Positions 1 to 12,700 of a DNA stretch of 64,000 bases are shown here, piece by piece. How positions within the stretch are numbered: position 1 is the stretch's first letter; the number at the start of each line of letters is the position of its first letter. The DNA comes from Culex pipiens pallens (lineage: Eukaryota > Arthropoda > Insecta > Diptera > Culicidae), in assembly GCF_016801865.2 (NCBI RefSeq), contig NC_068937.1, forward strand, positions 27,863,241 to 27,927,240, in the 5' to 3' direction. A model generated the notes under the pieces. That model did not search any database. It worked only from the letters and a program-made list of their open reading frames with translations, and was not told the origin of the DNA. The translations under genes were made by a program, and so were the position numbers.

Positions 1-356
1 ATTATTTACAGTTAAGTAACGAAAAATGGCAGAGCTTTTAATACTTTTCAATGTTTTTTTTTCGATGAAACAACCTTGTTTCGAAATTTCTAGTACGCCA
101 TCAAATCGGGAGTCCAATTTTAAATAAAAGTCCCTTTGACACCAAATTTCAGGCTGCAAATTATTGAAAAACACCTCTTTTTTCGCATGTTCAAAAATGA
201 AAGGGGTCATCTCGCCCCTCCGTCACGAGATATAAAAAAACGGAACTCGGATTCATAATCAGGGACAAATTTACCCCTTTGGACAAAGTTTCACGCAAAT
301 CGAAGAGGGGTCGGGGATCTTTTCCAGATTACGTGTGAGTTGGTAGAGAATTACCC
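1..356. mobile_element. GGGTAATTCTC foldback element, right end of a truncated copy
   Basis: This stretch matches the right arms of the full copies at 2518-3803 and 24336-25689: the run of CATCAAATCGGG, CCCTTTGACACCAAATTTC, GAGGGGTCGGGG and the end GAATTACCC. It ends at CCC (356) and is followed by ATTT, the same 4-bp sequence that flanks the second copy. The left part lies outside the window. No coding capacity is seen. Confidence 0.75.
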
Positions 357-424
357 ATTTTTAAGAAAGAAATTTGAAAGACCCTAAGAGGCAGTATTTG
401 TAGATTCTGCTCGGTTTGTTCTAG

Positions 425-1761
425 AGGTCGTATCGAGGTGCTCCAATTTGGATGAAACTTTCAGCGTTTGTTTGTCTATGCATGAGATGAACTCATGTCA
501 AATATGAGCCCTCTACGACAAAGGGAAGTGGGGTAAAACGAGCATTGAAGTTTGAGGTCCAAAACACATGAAAAATCTTAAAATTGCTCGCATTTCCGTA
601 AAACTTCATCAATTCCAACTCTCTTAGATGCATTCGAATCGTCTTTCGAAGCCCTTCAAAATGTGCTATAGACATCCAGGATTGGTTTAACTTTTGCTCA
701 TAGCTTTTGCAAATTACTGTTAAAAATGTTTTTTTTTAAACCTAAATATCTTTTTGCAACAGCCTCCAACTCCCATACTCCCTTAGGTCAAAAGATAGGT
801 AACTTCATGGACTATAAGCTTACGGTATTAACTTTTTGGCCAATCGCAGTTTTTCTCATAGTTTTACGATTTTTCTAGAACAAACATTTTACATCGTTAG
901 TTTTTGCCCTGTAGGCCAAGAAGACGGCACTTTTTGGTCTCAATTTTGTCATATTCGGAATCCTCGGTCAATTTCACGTAAGTTAGAAGTATTGGAGTTG
1001 TAATTTTGATTTAAAAAATAATTAAATAAAACATTTTTGAAAAAAGAAATAGATCTTATTTACCCTATGATCAATACGTCAAATGCTGTATCAAGTAGGC
1101 GAAAACTTGTTTTACCCCTACTCCGACAAAATTCTAAATAATATTTTAATCAAATCTAAATGGCATTTTTGCCAATCAAATTCAAAATTCCAACACCTCA
1201 ATCTAATATAAAATTTTCTGAGGATTCCGAATATGTCAAAATTGAGACCAAAAAGTGCCGCTATGGAGGCCTACAGGGCAAAAACTAACGTTGTAAAATG
1301 TTTGTTCTAGAAAAATCGTAAAACTATGAGAAAAACTGCGATTAGCCAAAAAGTTAATACCGTAGGCTTATAGTCCATAAAATTTCCTAACTTTTGACCT
1401 ATGGGAGTATGGGTGTTGGAGGCTGTTGCCAAAAGTGATTAAGGTTTTAAAAAAATCCATTTTTAACAGTAATTTGCAAAAGCTATGAGAAAAAGTCAAA
1501 CCAATCCTGGATGTCTATAGCACATTTTGAAGGGCTTCGAAAGACCTTTCGAATGCATCTAAGAGAGCTGGAATTGATGAAGTTTTACGAAAATGCGAGC
1601 AATTTTAAGATTTTTCATGTTTTTTGGACATCAAACTTCAATGCCCGTTTTACCCCACTTCCCTTTGTCGCAGAGGGCTCATATTTGGCATGAGTTCATC
1701 TCATGTATAGATAAACAAACCCTGAAAGTTTCATCCAAATCGGAGCACCTCGATACGACCT
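425..1761. mobile_element. Palindromic foldback element, ~550-bp arms
   Basis: The outer ends AGGTCGTATCGAGGTGCTCC (from 425) and GGAGCACCTCGATACGACCT (to 1761) are exact reverse complements. The arms (about 425-970 and 1215-1761) stay closely similar throughout, so the same 60-codon reading frame appears on opposite strands at 493-675 and 1511-1693. That frame reflects arm symmetry and is not evidence of a gene. The spacer is about 240 bp. I could not fix a target-site duplication. Confidence 0.7.
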
Positions 1762-2065
1762 GTTTCACATCGGTGAAAAACTCGCTCTTAAACTTGCTAT
1801 CACGTTTACAGGTATAATTCTGAACAAACCTTGTGCATGACCATGTTTAGTTTAATTGGCATAGTTTTAAACAATAGTGAAACCAAAAAAAAATCACTAT
1901 CTCGTAATCATAATAGAAAACCATTACCAAAATTAGAAAACCTGTGTAATAATTTTCAGAAACACTATGGTGAAGTCGCTGTGATGCTATTTTGTCCCAG
2001 AGATTTTCAACAAAAACCAGAAAAAAACCGTGAATTTTTGTCACTTTTCATATGAAAGAAGTTTC

Positions 2066-2347
2066 AATCTTGTCGTGCTATCTTGACACACCCCGAGAAT
2101 TGATGTATGTGCGACAACTGGCCAAAGGGATTTCAGGTCAGACCGCTTTTGACACACGTACGTGCCCGACCACCGTAAACATTTGTATTTATAACTCGGG
2201 ATTCTGGCAACCAAATTCAACTTAACTTCAGGACAATACACAGAATGGTCATCCAAACAAAACGTGTTTGTTATTGTTTACATTGCGTGTTCTAAACATT
2301 AATACGCGTTTTTCTCGGATTGCCAAAAAGCTACGTGCGACAAGATT
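2066..2347. mobile_element. Possible short MITE with AATCTTGTCG ends
   Basis: AATCTTGTCG at 2066 faces CGACAAGATT at 2338-2347, giving 10-bp inverted ends with partial similarity further in. The interior has no gene. The call rests on the inverted ends alone, and the flanks show no clear duplication. The rest of 1762-2513 shows nothing else recognisable. Confidence 0.35.
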
Positions 2348-2517
2348 GCATGACAGCGTAGAAATGGAGATCTCTTACAAAAATCACAAAAAATTTAAAA
2401 CAATACAGTGTTTCCAAAATAGAGGGGGTGGTCTGATTTTAATGAAAGTTGAGGTTCTTGTTTGCTTAAAAAAAAATATGAAATTGTTCAGATGAAGTTT
2501 ATTTTAATTTGGCATTT

Positions 2518-3803
2518 GGGTAATTCTCTACCAACTCACACGAAATCGGGAAAAGTTGCCCTGACCCCTCTTCGATTTGCGTGAAACTTTGTCCTAAGGG
2601 GTAACTTTTGTCCCTGATCACGAAACCGAGGTCCGTTTTTTGATATCTCGTGACGGAGGGGCGGTACGACCCCTTCCATTTTTGAACATGCGAAAAAAGA
2701 GGTGTTTTTCACTAATTTGCAGCCTGAAACGGTGATGAGATAGAAATTTGGTGTCAAAGGGACTTTTATGTAAAATTAGACGCCCGATTTGATGGCGTAC
2801 TCAGAATTCCGAAAAAACGTATTTTTCATCGAAAAAAACACTAAAAAAGTTTTAAAAATTCTCCCATTTTCCGTTACTCGACTGTAAAAAATTTTGGAAC
2901 ATGTCATTTTATGGGAAATTTAATGTACTTTTCGAATCTACATTGTCCCAGAAGGGTCATTTTTTCATTTAGAACAAAATTTTTCATTTTAAAATTTCGT
3001 GTTTTTTCTAACTTTGCAGGGTTATTTTTTAGAGTGTAACAATGTTCTACAAAGTTGTAGAGCAGACAATTACGAAAAAAAGTTTTGAAAAAGTTACTAT
3101 TTGCGTTTCTCTTTGTTTCGTCGTCCGTGTCTGTCGCGGGTGACCATGAACGGCCATGATCGATGACGACCAACTTTTTCAAAACTTTTTTTCGTAAAAT
3201 CGCGATAACTCGTGATGTTTATAAGCAAACCCCTTATGTCTATATATCAAAATTTTTGTAATTGTCTGCTCTACAACTTTGTAGAACATTGTTACACTCT
3301 AAAAAATAACCCTGCAAAGTTAGAAAAAACACGAAATTTTAAAATGAAAAATTTTGTTCTAAATGAAAAAATGACCCTTCTGGGACAATGTAGATTCGAA
3401 AAGTACATTAAATTTCCCATAAAATGACATGTTCCAAAATTTTTTACAGTCGAGTAACGGAAAATGGGAGAATTTTTAAAACTTTTTTAGTGTTTTTTTC
3501 GATGAAAAATACGTTTTTTCGGAATTCTGAGTACGCCATCAAATCGGGCGTCTAATTTTACATAAAAGTCCCTTTGACACCAAATTTCTATCTCATCACC
3601 GTTTCAGGCTGCAAATTATTGAAAAACACCTCTTTTTTCGCATGTTCAAAAATGGAAGGGGTCGTACCGCCCCTCCGTTACGAGATATCAAAAAACGGAC
3701 CTCGGATTCGTGATCAGGGACAAAAGTTACCCCTTAGGACAAAGTTTCACGCAAATCGAAGAGGGGTCGGGGCAACTGCTGTGTGAGTTGGCGGAGAATT
3801 ACC
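2518..3803. mobile_element. GGGTAATTCTC foldback element, complete copy
   Basis: The element begins GGGTAATTCTC and ends GAGAATTACCC, with ATTT on both sides (2514-2517 and 3804-3807) as a 4-bp target duplication. The arms are about 550 bp and face a centre near 3070-3250. The left arm lacks roughly 60 bp near the centre that the copy at 24.3 kb retains. One end reads CTCTACCAACTCACACG and the other CTCCGCCAACTCACACAG (reverse strand), so the two ends are distinguishable. It is non-coding, and reading frames inside it are mirror images between arms. Confidence 0.8.
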
Positions 3804-3807
3804 CATT

Positions 3808-5560
3808 TTTTTTGTGCACGATTGAGATGGAATAACCCAATTTAATGTTTTAAAAAAGAATTAAATCGAATGAGATATTATGTGAAACTTGCAACCTTCA
3901 CCCCTTTTTCCCTCATCACAAATGTACGTAATACTGCAACAAGTGAAGGTCGGTGTGGGAGGACGGTCCGAGGACGATTTCTTGACGAAGGGAGTGTGCT
4001 TTCTTTCAATCCTTTTTTTTTTGCCAAAGAGATGAAATTGAAGTTTTCCTCACCGCGCATTCAAGTCCCCAAAAAAACGAAAAAGAAAAAGGACTCAGAC
4101 GGTCCCACTCTCTTCTGTTATATTTTTTTTCTTCATTTCTTTGGTGGGTGGAACGAGATTCGTCTGTTCGTGTTTAACTATCACTTTACAAGAGTTGATG
4201 GAAAGTTCAACGACTTTGTCGAGTGGATTTTGAGAGGTGGGGTGAATGTTGTACTTAAGTTTTTTTTTTTTTGTTGGGGATTAAAATTTATTCTCTTTGG
4301 ATTTAACTGGAAAAATAGTCAAATTTTCGACATTCAAATTAAAGTCCCTCGCATGTTTTGCACTAGAACCTGCCATTTCTTGCCATTATGCTTGCTTCAC
4401 ACAAACCAATTAGAGCACATGACAGTGCTGTCCGTTTCCTAATTGACTTCTCCTCGAAACGCGTGTGTTTGTCCGCCGACACAGGACATCCCTCCCTCTG
4501 ATAAGGGGAAGGGTGGCAAGAAAGTTGGGGGGGGGGGACGCAATGTCACCGTGTCGCTTGTCGGGGGCACCAGACTGGTCATAAACAGCCGAAGCTTTTA
4601 AAATGCTGGAAATAGACGAGACTTTTTAAAATTTGGGTCAAGATTATCAGAGATTTGGGTCGGTTCGTGTCTTGGGAATATAAAGTAAACCTGCTGGTGG
4701 GTGTCTCAACTAAAAATTCTGAATTTAGTCAAAAAATCATCGTCTGTATCCAGATCATCCTTCGAAACCCGTAGCCCTAGCCCATAATGTGCGGTCCGGT
4801 ACCGTCATGGCGTCGCTAAATTATGGACAGTCCCAGGCAAAAGGCATTCTCACTGCACTTGGAGTCTGTTGTGTTTCTGTCCAATTTATGCTCCATTTTG
4901 TGGTCAGCCAAGCAAATTGGACGAACCCCGGCCGGCCAGCCGGCCAGGAAGGCAATTAAGCACGCTGGTGGTGACCGATCCGGACCGGTGCATTCCGTTG
5001 GCAGGATTATTCACCACGAGCGAGAGGTGTGAGTGTGTCCTCGATATCCGGTGGCCATTTAGTGTACTGTGACCTGGGACACTGTTGGGCGTTGATGGCA
5101 AATGAAGTCTCGCGAGGTCATCGCGGTTGTATTGACATGCGATTTGTCGGGTTTGTAGGATAGTATTGTGTTGAGTTTGAAGCAATGAATGTTTTGAGAT
5201 TTGACACAGAACTAACAGTTGAAAGTGAAATGAAATCCCAAGTAACATGTGAAGCTTTATTTTAGCTGATACAACCGCTATAAAACCTATCAGCCAAAAC
5301 CTAAATTAAAACCACTTAGTCGTAACAAACTACCCAGAACCCCGATAAACTCCTCTTAAAACTCAAAAGGACCTCCGCAAAAGGTTGTCACGGCCTAATT
5401 ATAAAACCTACATAGGAGCTCAAGGCTTTACAGCTGAATCCTAACAACCTCTTTAAAGCTTTAATAAAACCTTGGTTAAAACCTAGTCAGAAGTTATGGA
5501 TAAATGACATTTCACACGTCTTCAAAAGTCTTATAATGCCAAATAGTTATTAACGATAAA
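3808..5560. other. Gene-free AT-rich stretch
   Basis: A 190-codon frame at 3870-4442 is driven by poly-T and poly-A runs encoding F and K strings. It has no domain, splice context or promoter that I recognise. A G-run lies near 4527. From 5240 to 5560 there is AAACCT-rich sequence of unknown origin. I see no supportable gene. Confidence 0.5.
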
Positions 5561-5569
5561 ATTACGAGG

Positions 5570-6830
5570 TTTGATAACGATAGTTCTATCTAGTAAATAT
5601 TTGTTTGATAATATGGTAAGTTTTAAAGAACAAATACAAAAAAAATCACAAAATACCGTATCTTTTGAAAGTACTCGAATTTTTATAATTTGCAATATGG
5701 GTATCAAGCGATTTGAAATTTTGCATGCAGTGAATCTGTTTTCGAGTTTTTTGAATGAAATGCTAAAATTTTCACAAAATACCGTTTTTTCTAGAAAATA
5801 CAAAAAACTTGAAAAAAACAGGTAAAATTTTGCTTCGTATCAATATGGGTATCAAAACAGATTGCGAATTAGAAAAGATTAGTTTATATTTTGAAAATAT
5901 GGTATTTTGTGAAAATTTTTGTTTTTCATTCAAAAAAATTCTAAAACAGTAAAAATGCATGAAAAATTTCGAATCGTTTAATACCTATATTGCGAATAAT
6001 AAAAATATAGTATTTTCGAGTTAATACGGTATTTTGTAAAAAATTGAGTTTATCATTCAAAAAACTATAAAACAGTGAAAATGCAGGCAATATTTCGCTT
6101 TGTTTGATACTCATATTGCAAATTATGAAATTTGAGTGCTTTCAAAAAAATACGTTTTTTTGTGAAAATTTGAGTATTTCATTCAAAAAACTCTAAAACA
6201 GTAGAAATGCAAGCAATGTTTTGAATCGTTTGATACTCATATTGCAAATAACAAAAAAATTGAGTATTTTCGAGAAAATATGGTATTTTGTGAAAATTTT
6301 AGTATTTCATTCAAAAAACTCTAAAACAGTAAAAATGCATGCAAAATTTCGAATTGTTAGATACCCATATTGCAAATTATGAAAATTTGAGTACTTTAAA
6401 AAAATACGGTATTTTGTGAAAATTTTAGTATTTCATTCAAAAATCTCTGAAACAGTTAAAATACATGCAAAACTTTAAATCGTTTGATACCCATATTGCG
6501 AATTATAAAAATTTGAGAATTTTAGAGAAAATACAGTATTTTGTGAAAACTTGAGTATTTTATTCAAAAAAAAGCTAAAACAGTGAAAATACATTCAATA
6601 TTTTCAATCGTTTGATACCTATATTGCAAATTATAATAATTTGAGTATTTTCGAGAAAATACGGTATTTTGTGAATATTAGAGTATTTTATTCAAAAATC
6701 TCTGAAACAGTTAAAATACATTCAAAAATTTTAATCGTTTGATAACCATATTGCGAATTATGATAATTTGAGTATTTTAGAAAAATACGGTATTTTGTGC
6801 AAATTTGAGTAAATAGATTTAAAAAAGTTT
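5570..6830. repeat. ~126-bp diverged tandem satellite
   Basis: Landmarks such as GATACCCATATTGCAAATTA, CATTCAAAAAACTCTAAAAC and ACGGTATTTTGTGAAAAT recur about every 124-127 bp (for example near 6284, 6411, 6537, 6666 and 6791). There are roughly nine to ten copies with substantial divergence. The same family occurs in the opposite orientation at 18.69-21.15 kb. Confidence 0.8.
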
Positions 6831-7194
6831 TCGAAATTCGTTGATAATTAGCAAATTTTTGATAATTGCATAACTGTATTGATATATAAAGCATTTTATG
6901 ATACTTTCCACCATTTTTTTTATTTTAAATTGTCTTTAATTTTGAAATTTAGTTTTTAGATCCAGAGGTTCAATCGTCAATGTTCAAACATTTTTTTTTA
7001 TTTAATATTAGGCGAAATTGTTAAAGAAGGCGAGCATGAATTGTATTGGTTTTGATTTTAGATTATTTCAAAGATTTGGTGAAAAACAATCTAATACAAG
7101 TTACAAGAAATTTTAACATATGTGCACATTTGAGTTTTATTTTTTTATTTTGATAAATCGATTATTTTTAATGTTTTTAAAGTAGGGGAGTGTG

Positions 7195-8554
7195 GGGTAA
7201 TTTGGACACCCTAAGGAAATTGCCGTGCCACGGGCTGTATGGATATTTTAAAGGAATGTGGATGACACCAGAGGATAATAGAGACCATATTTTATGGAAA
7301 AATGTCATTTATTTCGATTAATTTTGATGAAAACCCCATTTTTATCGCAAAAATTGAAAGGTGTCCAAATTACTCCCACATTTTTGTGTGGAGGTAAAAT
7401 GAACACCCCTATGGGGTAATTTGGACATGCCTTGTGGGGTAATATGGACACCTTTTTTGAGGTGATTTGGACACATGTTGAAGAATAAGCTTAACATTTA
7501 ATTTTCTGAGCATGTATTTTATCCTTCAACCTGGTTTTTAAATTGCTTTAAATTTTTAAGTGATTTTTTTTTGCTCACAATATTGAATCAAAGGTTCAAA
7601 TAATGATTTTGTGATAGAACTATAATTCAGATAATAACAAATAGTTCAGTGTAGTATACATAATTTAGTCATTAATTCTGATATGTTTTAAACATTGATT
7701 CTGGATTAGGTACAAGCATAGTTTTTAGTGAATAAGGTATCGTTTAGATTTATCCAAACCAATCGTTATATAGAACTAGTTAACCTGAAACTATCATTTT
7801 TTTAAATTTAATATTCCGTTGCCCTTCAAATTTAAATATTATTGTTAACTAGCATATAGAAATCAGAAATATGAAAGAAATTAATTAAAAACAATCAACA
7901 TTAAAGTCTAGTTGAACGCCAAATGTGCAGTAATCAGATTTTCATCCATTCGAATATTGAAATAAATTTATCTAAATAAAAAAAGTGTTTTGTGTATGTT
8001 CTCATTGCTCACATTCCTTTTTGAGTGTTTTGACATTTTAAATCCCTCTAAATTTATCTGAATCCCTTTACAAACTCAACCAACCATGAAAGTTACTTTT
8101 TTTTTGCCTTACAGGTAGACTTTCAGGTATGTCCAAATTACCCCACAAGCCATGTCCAAATTACCCCCTTAGCGTGTTCTATAAAAAAATGCAATTTTTG
8201 ATGATAAAAATGGATAAAATGCACAATATTTATACGTACATATAATCATCGTCCAAGCAACCCCCTTGAACAAAAATTGTCCACGTTTTTGCCATATAAT
8301 CACTGCAAATCCTTATTTCTCAACCCTCAAAAATTAGAACTTAAAGCAGTTTCAACCGGCCTTTGGAAACTTTTTCATATTATACCAAAACTACTTAAGC
8401 TATTCCAACTTTTTTGGTTTGTCCAAACTCCTAGGCCATTACTAGTACTAGCCTTATCACTTGAATTGCCTTTTTCACTTTATATCCGAAGAAAAGGTAA
8501 TTTTTAAAGGGGTGTCCAAATTACCCCCACTGTCCATATTACCCCAAACTCCCC
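7195..8554. mobile_element. TA-flanked element with GGGGAGTGTGGGGTAATTTGG ends
   Basis: The ends are GGGGAGTGTGGGGTAATTTG (7195 on) and its inverted counterpart ATATTACCCCAAACTCCCC (to 8554), flanked by TA at 7193-7194 and 8555-8556. Internal copies of the same motif (GGGGTAATTTGGACATG near 7412, with inverted copies near 8131-8170 and 8510-8545) make the ends multi-repeat. There is no transposase. A TA duplication suggests a Tc1/mariner-type mobiliser, which is inference. Sequence at 6831-7192 is featureless AT-rich DNA. Confidence 0.7.
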
Positions 8555-8556
8555 TA

Positions 8557-9781
8557 CAATATGATACAAAGAAGTTTAAAATGTGTGTGTGACCTGTTAA
8601 AAATTCGTTCTTAAATCTTGAAAAATACAAAATAGTTCCAAATCCCTTTTTTGACAAAAATTCAGGTGAATTTTATTTAAAAACTACCAAAATGTAATGT
8701 TTCTATCAAGATAGAGCATCATTGATATTTTTTGTCAAAAATCTTCAAAAAATGTATGTAGTTTGTATATGGTGTTTATTTTTTTTATTAATTAGCATTG
8801 GAATAACGATAACGATAGGGTTTATCTGTCGTTGCATCGTAAACCTCTATGTTATTGTCAGATGATTATATGTTAGACGATATTACATTGGTTATAGTTA
8901 GTTTTCGATGATTTTCAAACAAAACTATTAACTTTTACATGCAAGCTATAATGTTTCGAATGAAACTTTCTGTATTTTAAAAATTTTGGTAAAATATTGT
9001 GTTTTTTATACTAATTTTCAACAATATGTTCAAATTCAAAATTCTGCAATGGAGTCTGTTGTTGCAATACTTTGAAATTTTTTCATAAACAAAATTTTTA
9101 AAAATTCATATCTCGGAATCCTTTTGTGAACACATCCCATTTTTGAAAACGTTGCGTAAATTTTTTCGTGGAATCCGATAAAAATATTTTCAGATGTAAG
9201 CTTTTTGGTTTCAGATACAGTCAAAACGGCATTATAAAGTTTCTTACCACTATTTCAAAAGTTAGGCGGAATTTTTCGGTCTTCAAACTATTTTTCTTTG
9301 AAAGGTCAACAAATCACCATTCATTTGCGTCCAAGACAACTAATATCGGTTGAAATGGGACGGAGTTATGATTTTTTGCAAAATGTGTTTTTTTTTTTTG
9401 AAAATTGACAAAAATTGCCATTTTTGGGTTCGATTTTTTGTTTTTTTCATGCTGTTGTCGTGGGGAATTGCTGTATTGAAACATTGTTTTTTTTTTCATT
9501 TGTATAGTTTACAACATGAAATTCAATCATTTGAATAAAAATATTGGACACAGATGAACAAAAAATGAAGCCCAAAATTTAATTTAATAAAATCATCTTG
9601 TAACAATATTTTTTATTTTTTATTTTTTCACAGCTGACATAATTCAAGTTAGTCTTGTTTGAAGTGATGAAAAGCTCGCTCCTAGCCCATTAATTCGCAA
9701 ACGATTTCGCAAATACTCCAGCAGGGAAAAACTTTTCCCCGGTTTCTCCCTCGTTCCTGGACGCTTAATTAAAAAGTTGTG
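8557..9781. other. Gene-free AT-rich stretch
   Basis: Only short frames and poly-T tracts are seen. No inverted ends, RNA gene or splice-supported exon could be recognised. The last ~130 bp (about 9660-9789) are less AT-rich and form the left host flank of the element at 9790. Confidence 0.4.
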
Positions 9782-9789
9782 ACACATCG

Positions 9790-12700
9790 CAGGGCCGTGT
9801 ACAAGGGGGGGGTTTTAGGGGTTTAACCCCCCCCTGGCAAATTAAGTTAGTAACACCCCATGCGCCCCTCGGCCCGAAGGGCCGATTTTTTTGTAGCTAT
9901 ATTGCTAAAATGCCAAAGAGATTTTTTTTTTCAAATCGATATGAAAAATTTGACTGGAGGCGCCCTAATGATTAAAACATTTTTTTGAAAATTATGGAAA
10001 TTTAACTGGACGCGCCCCTAAGACTTAATTTTTTTCTATACGAATATGCAATATAAAAATTTGACTGGAGGCGCGCCTACGACTTAAAAAAAAACATACA
10101 AATTTTATAATGAAAATTTGACTGGAGGCGCTCTTATGACTTAAAAAAATCATACAAATTCTCAATATGAAAAATTTGACTGGAGGCGCCCCTACGTCTT
10201 AAACAAATCATGCAAATTCTCGCGCCCTTATGACTTACAAAAATCATGCAAATTCTCAATATGAAAAAAAATGACTGGAGGCGCCCCTATGACTAAAACA
10301 TTTTTATGAAAATTATGAAAATTTAACTGGTCGCGCCCCTTAGACTTAATTTTTTTCGATACGAACATGCAATATAAAAATTTGACTGGAGGCGCCCCTA
10401 CGTCTTAAACAAATCATGCCAATGCTCGCGCCCTTATGACTTAAAAAATCATGCAAATTCTCAATATGCAAAAATTGACTGGATGCGCCCCTATGACTAA
10501 AACATTTTTATGAAAATTATGGAAATTTAACTGGAGGCGCCCCTAAGACTCATTTTGTTTTCAATACGAATATGCCATATAAAAATTTGACTGGAGGCGC
10601 CCCTACGACTTAAAAAAAACATACAAATTTTATAATGAAAATTTGACTGGAGGCGATCTTATGACTTAAAAAAATCATACAAATTCTTATTATAAAAATT
10701 TGACCTATGACTATGAATGAAACATTTTTATGAAAATTCTCAATATGAAAATTTAACTGGAGGCGCCCCTACGACCTAATTTTTTTAAACATATTCTCAA
10801 CATTAAAAATTTGACTGGAGGCGCCCCTATGACTTAAAAAAATCATGCAAATTCTGGATATAAAAAATTGACTGGAAGCGCCCCTATGAATTATATTTTT
10901 AAATACAAATTCCCAATGTAAAAATATGATTGAAGACGCCCTTACGACTATAAAGGCATATGCTCGATATGGCAACTTGGATTAAGGTGCCCTTATGACT
11001 TAAAAAAATCATATAAATTTTTATTATGAAAATTTAACTGGTGCCACCCCTACGACTTAATTTTTTTAAACAAATTCTCAATATTAAAAATTTGACAGGA
11101 GGTGCCCCTACGACTTAAAAAATCATGAAAAATTTCGCTATGAAAAATTTAATGGATGCGAAACCTACGACTTTAAAAAATTCATACAATTTCTTATTAT
11201 CAAAATTGACTGGAGGCGCCTCTATGACTTAAACATTTTTATGAAAATTCTCATTATAAAAAATTAATTGGAGGCTCCATTACGTCTAAAAAAATCATGC
11301 AAATTTTCGATATGAAAAATTGATTGGAGGCACCACTACGACTTTAAAAAAATCATACAAATTTTATTATGAAAATTTTACTGGAGGCGCCCTTATGACT
11401 ATAAAAAATATCATACAAATTCTTATTATGAAAATTTGACCTATGACTATGAATGAAACATTTTTATGAAAAGTCTCAATATGAAAATTTAACTGTAGGC
11501 GCCCCTACGATCTAATTTGTTTAAACATATTCTCAACAACTATGACTTAAAAAATCATGCAAATTCTGGATATGAAAAATTGACCGGAAGCGCCCCTATG
11601 AATTATTTTTTAAATACATATTCTCAATGTAAAAATATATCTGAAGACGCCCCTACGACTTTAATGGCATATTCTCGATATGGCAACTTGGATTGAGGCG
11701 CCCTTATGACTTAAAAAAATCATACAAATTCTTATTATGAAAATTTAACTGGTGGCGCCCCTACGACTTAAATTTTTTAAACAAATTTTCAATATTAAAA
11801 TTTTGACAGGAAGCGCCCCTACGACTTAAAAAATCATGAAAATTTTCGCTATGAAAAATTTAATGGATGCGTCCCTACGACTTTAAAAAAATCATACAAT
11901 TTCTTATTATGAAAATTGACTGAAGGTGCCTCTATGACTTAAACATTTTTATGAAAATTCTTAATATGAAAATTTAATGCGAGGCGCCACTACGACTTCA
12001 AAAAAATCATACAAATTTTGTTATGAAAATTTGACTGGAGGCGTCCTTATGACTAAAAAAAATCATGCAAATTCTCGATATGAAAAATTTGACTTGAGGC
12101 GCCCCTACGACTTAAAAAATTCATGCAAATTCTCGATATGGAAAATGGAATGGGGGCGCCCCTATGACGTAAACATTTTTATGTAAATTCTCAATATGTA
12201 AGTTTTACTGGAGGCGCCCTTATGAGTGGGGAAAAAAATTGGTAAAATTATTGAAAAAAAAAGTTGATTAATCGGTGCCCAAAGCAGCTTAAAAATGATA
12301 AAAATATTTTAAAAATAAGATTTTACTGGAAACGCTATTATGACAAAATTAAAACATTCAACAAAAAAAAGTTTGACTATCGTCGCCCCTCTGTCAACAT
12401 AAAGACTGTTTAATAAGAGCCAAACAAAGTTTGGCGTACGATAACATAACAAAATAAAAAATCTGTTTAACGTTCTAGCTACAACAATTTTTTGCGCCGG
12501 TTGGCACACTTTGTTTGACTAGTTTTGATCAGTCTTTATAGCTTGAGGAGCACCGACAATCAAATAATTTTATTTTGTTTTTATTTTAACATATCGCCGC
12601 TGGTAAAGTCCTTTTTTCAAAATATCTTTAATCTTTTTTTATGTTGCTCTACTTTTTCATTTTTTTTATTTTGACATGAGGGCACCTCTAGTGAAATTTT

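Noticed and set aside
3870..4442. 190-codon plus-strand frame
   Set aside because: Held open by poly-T and poly-A runs; no recognised domain or expression signal.
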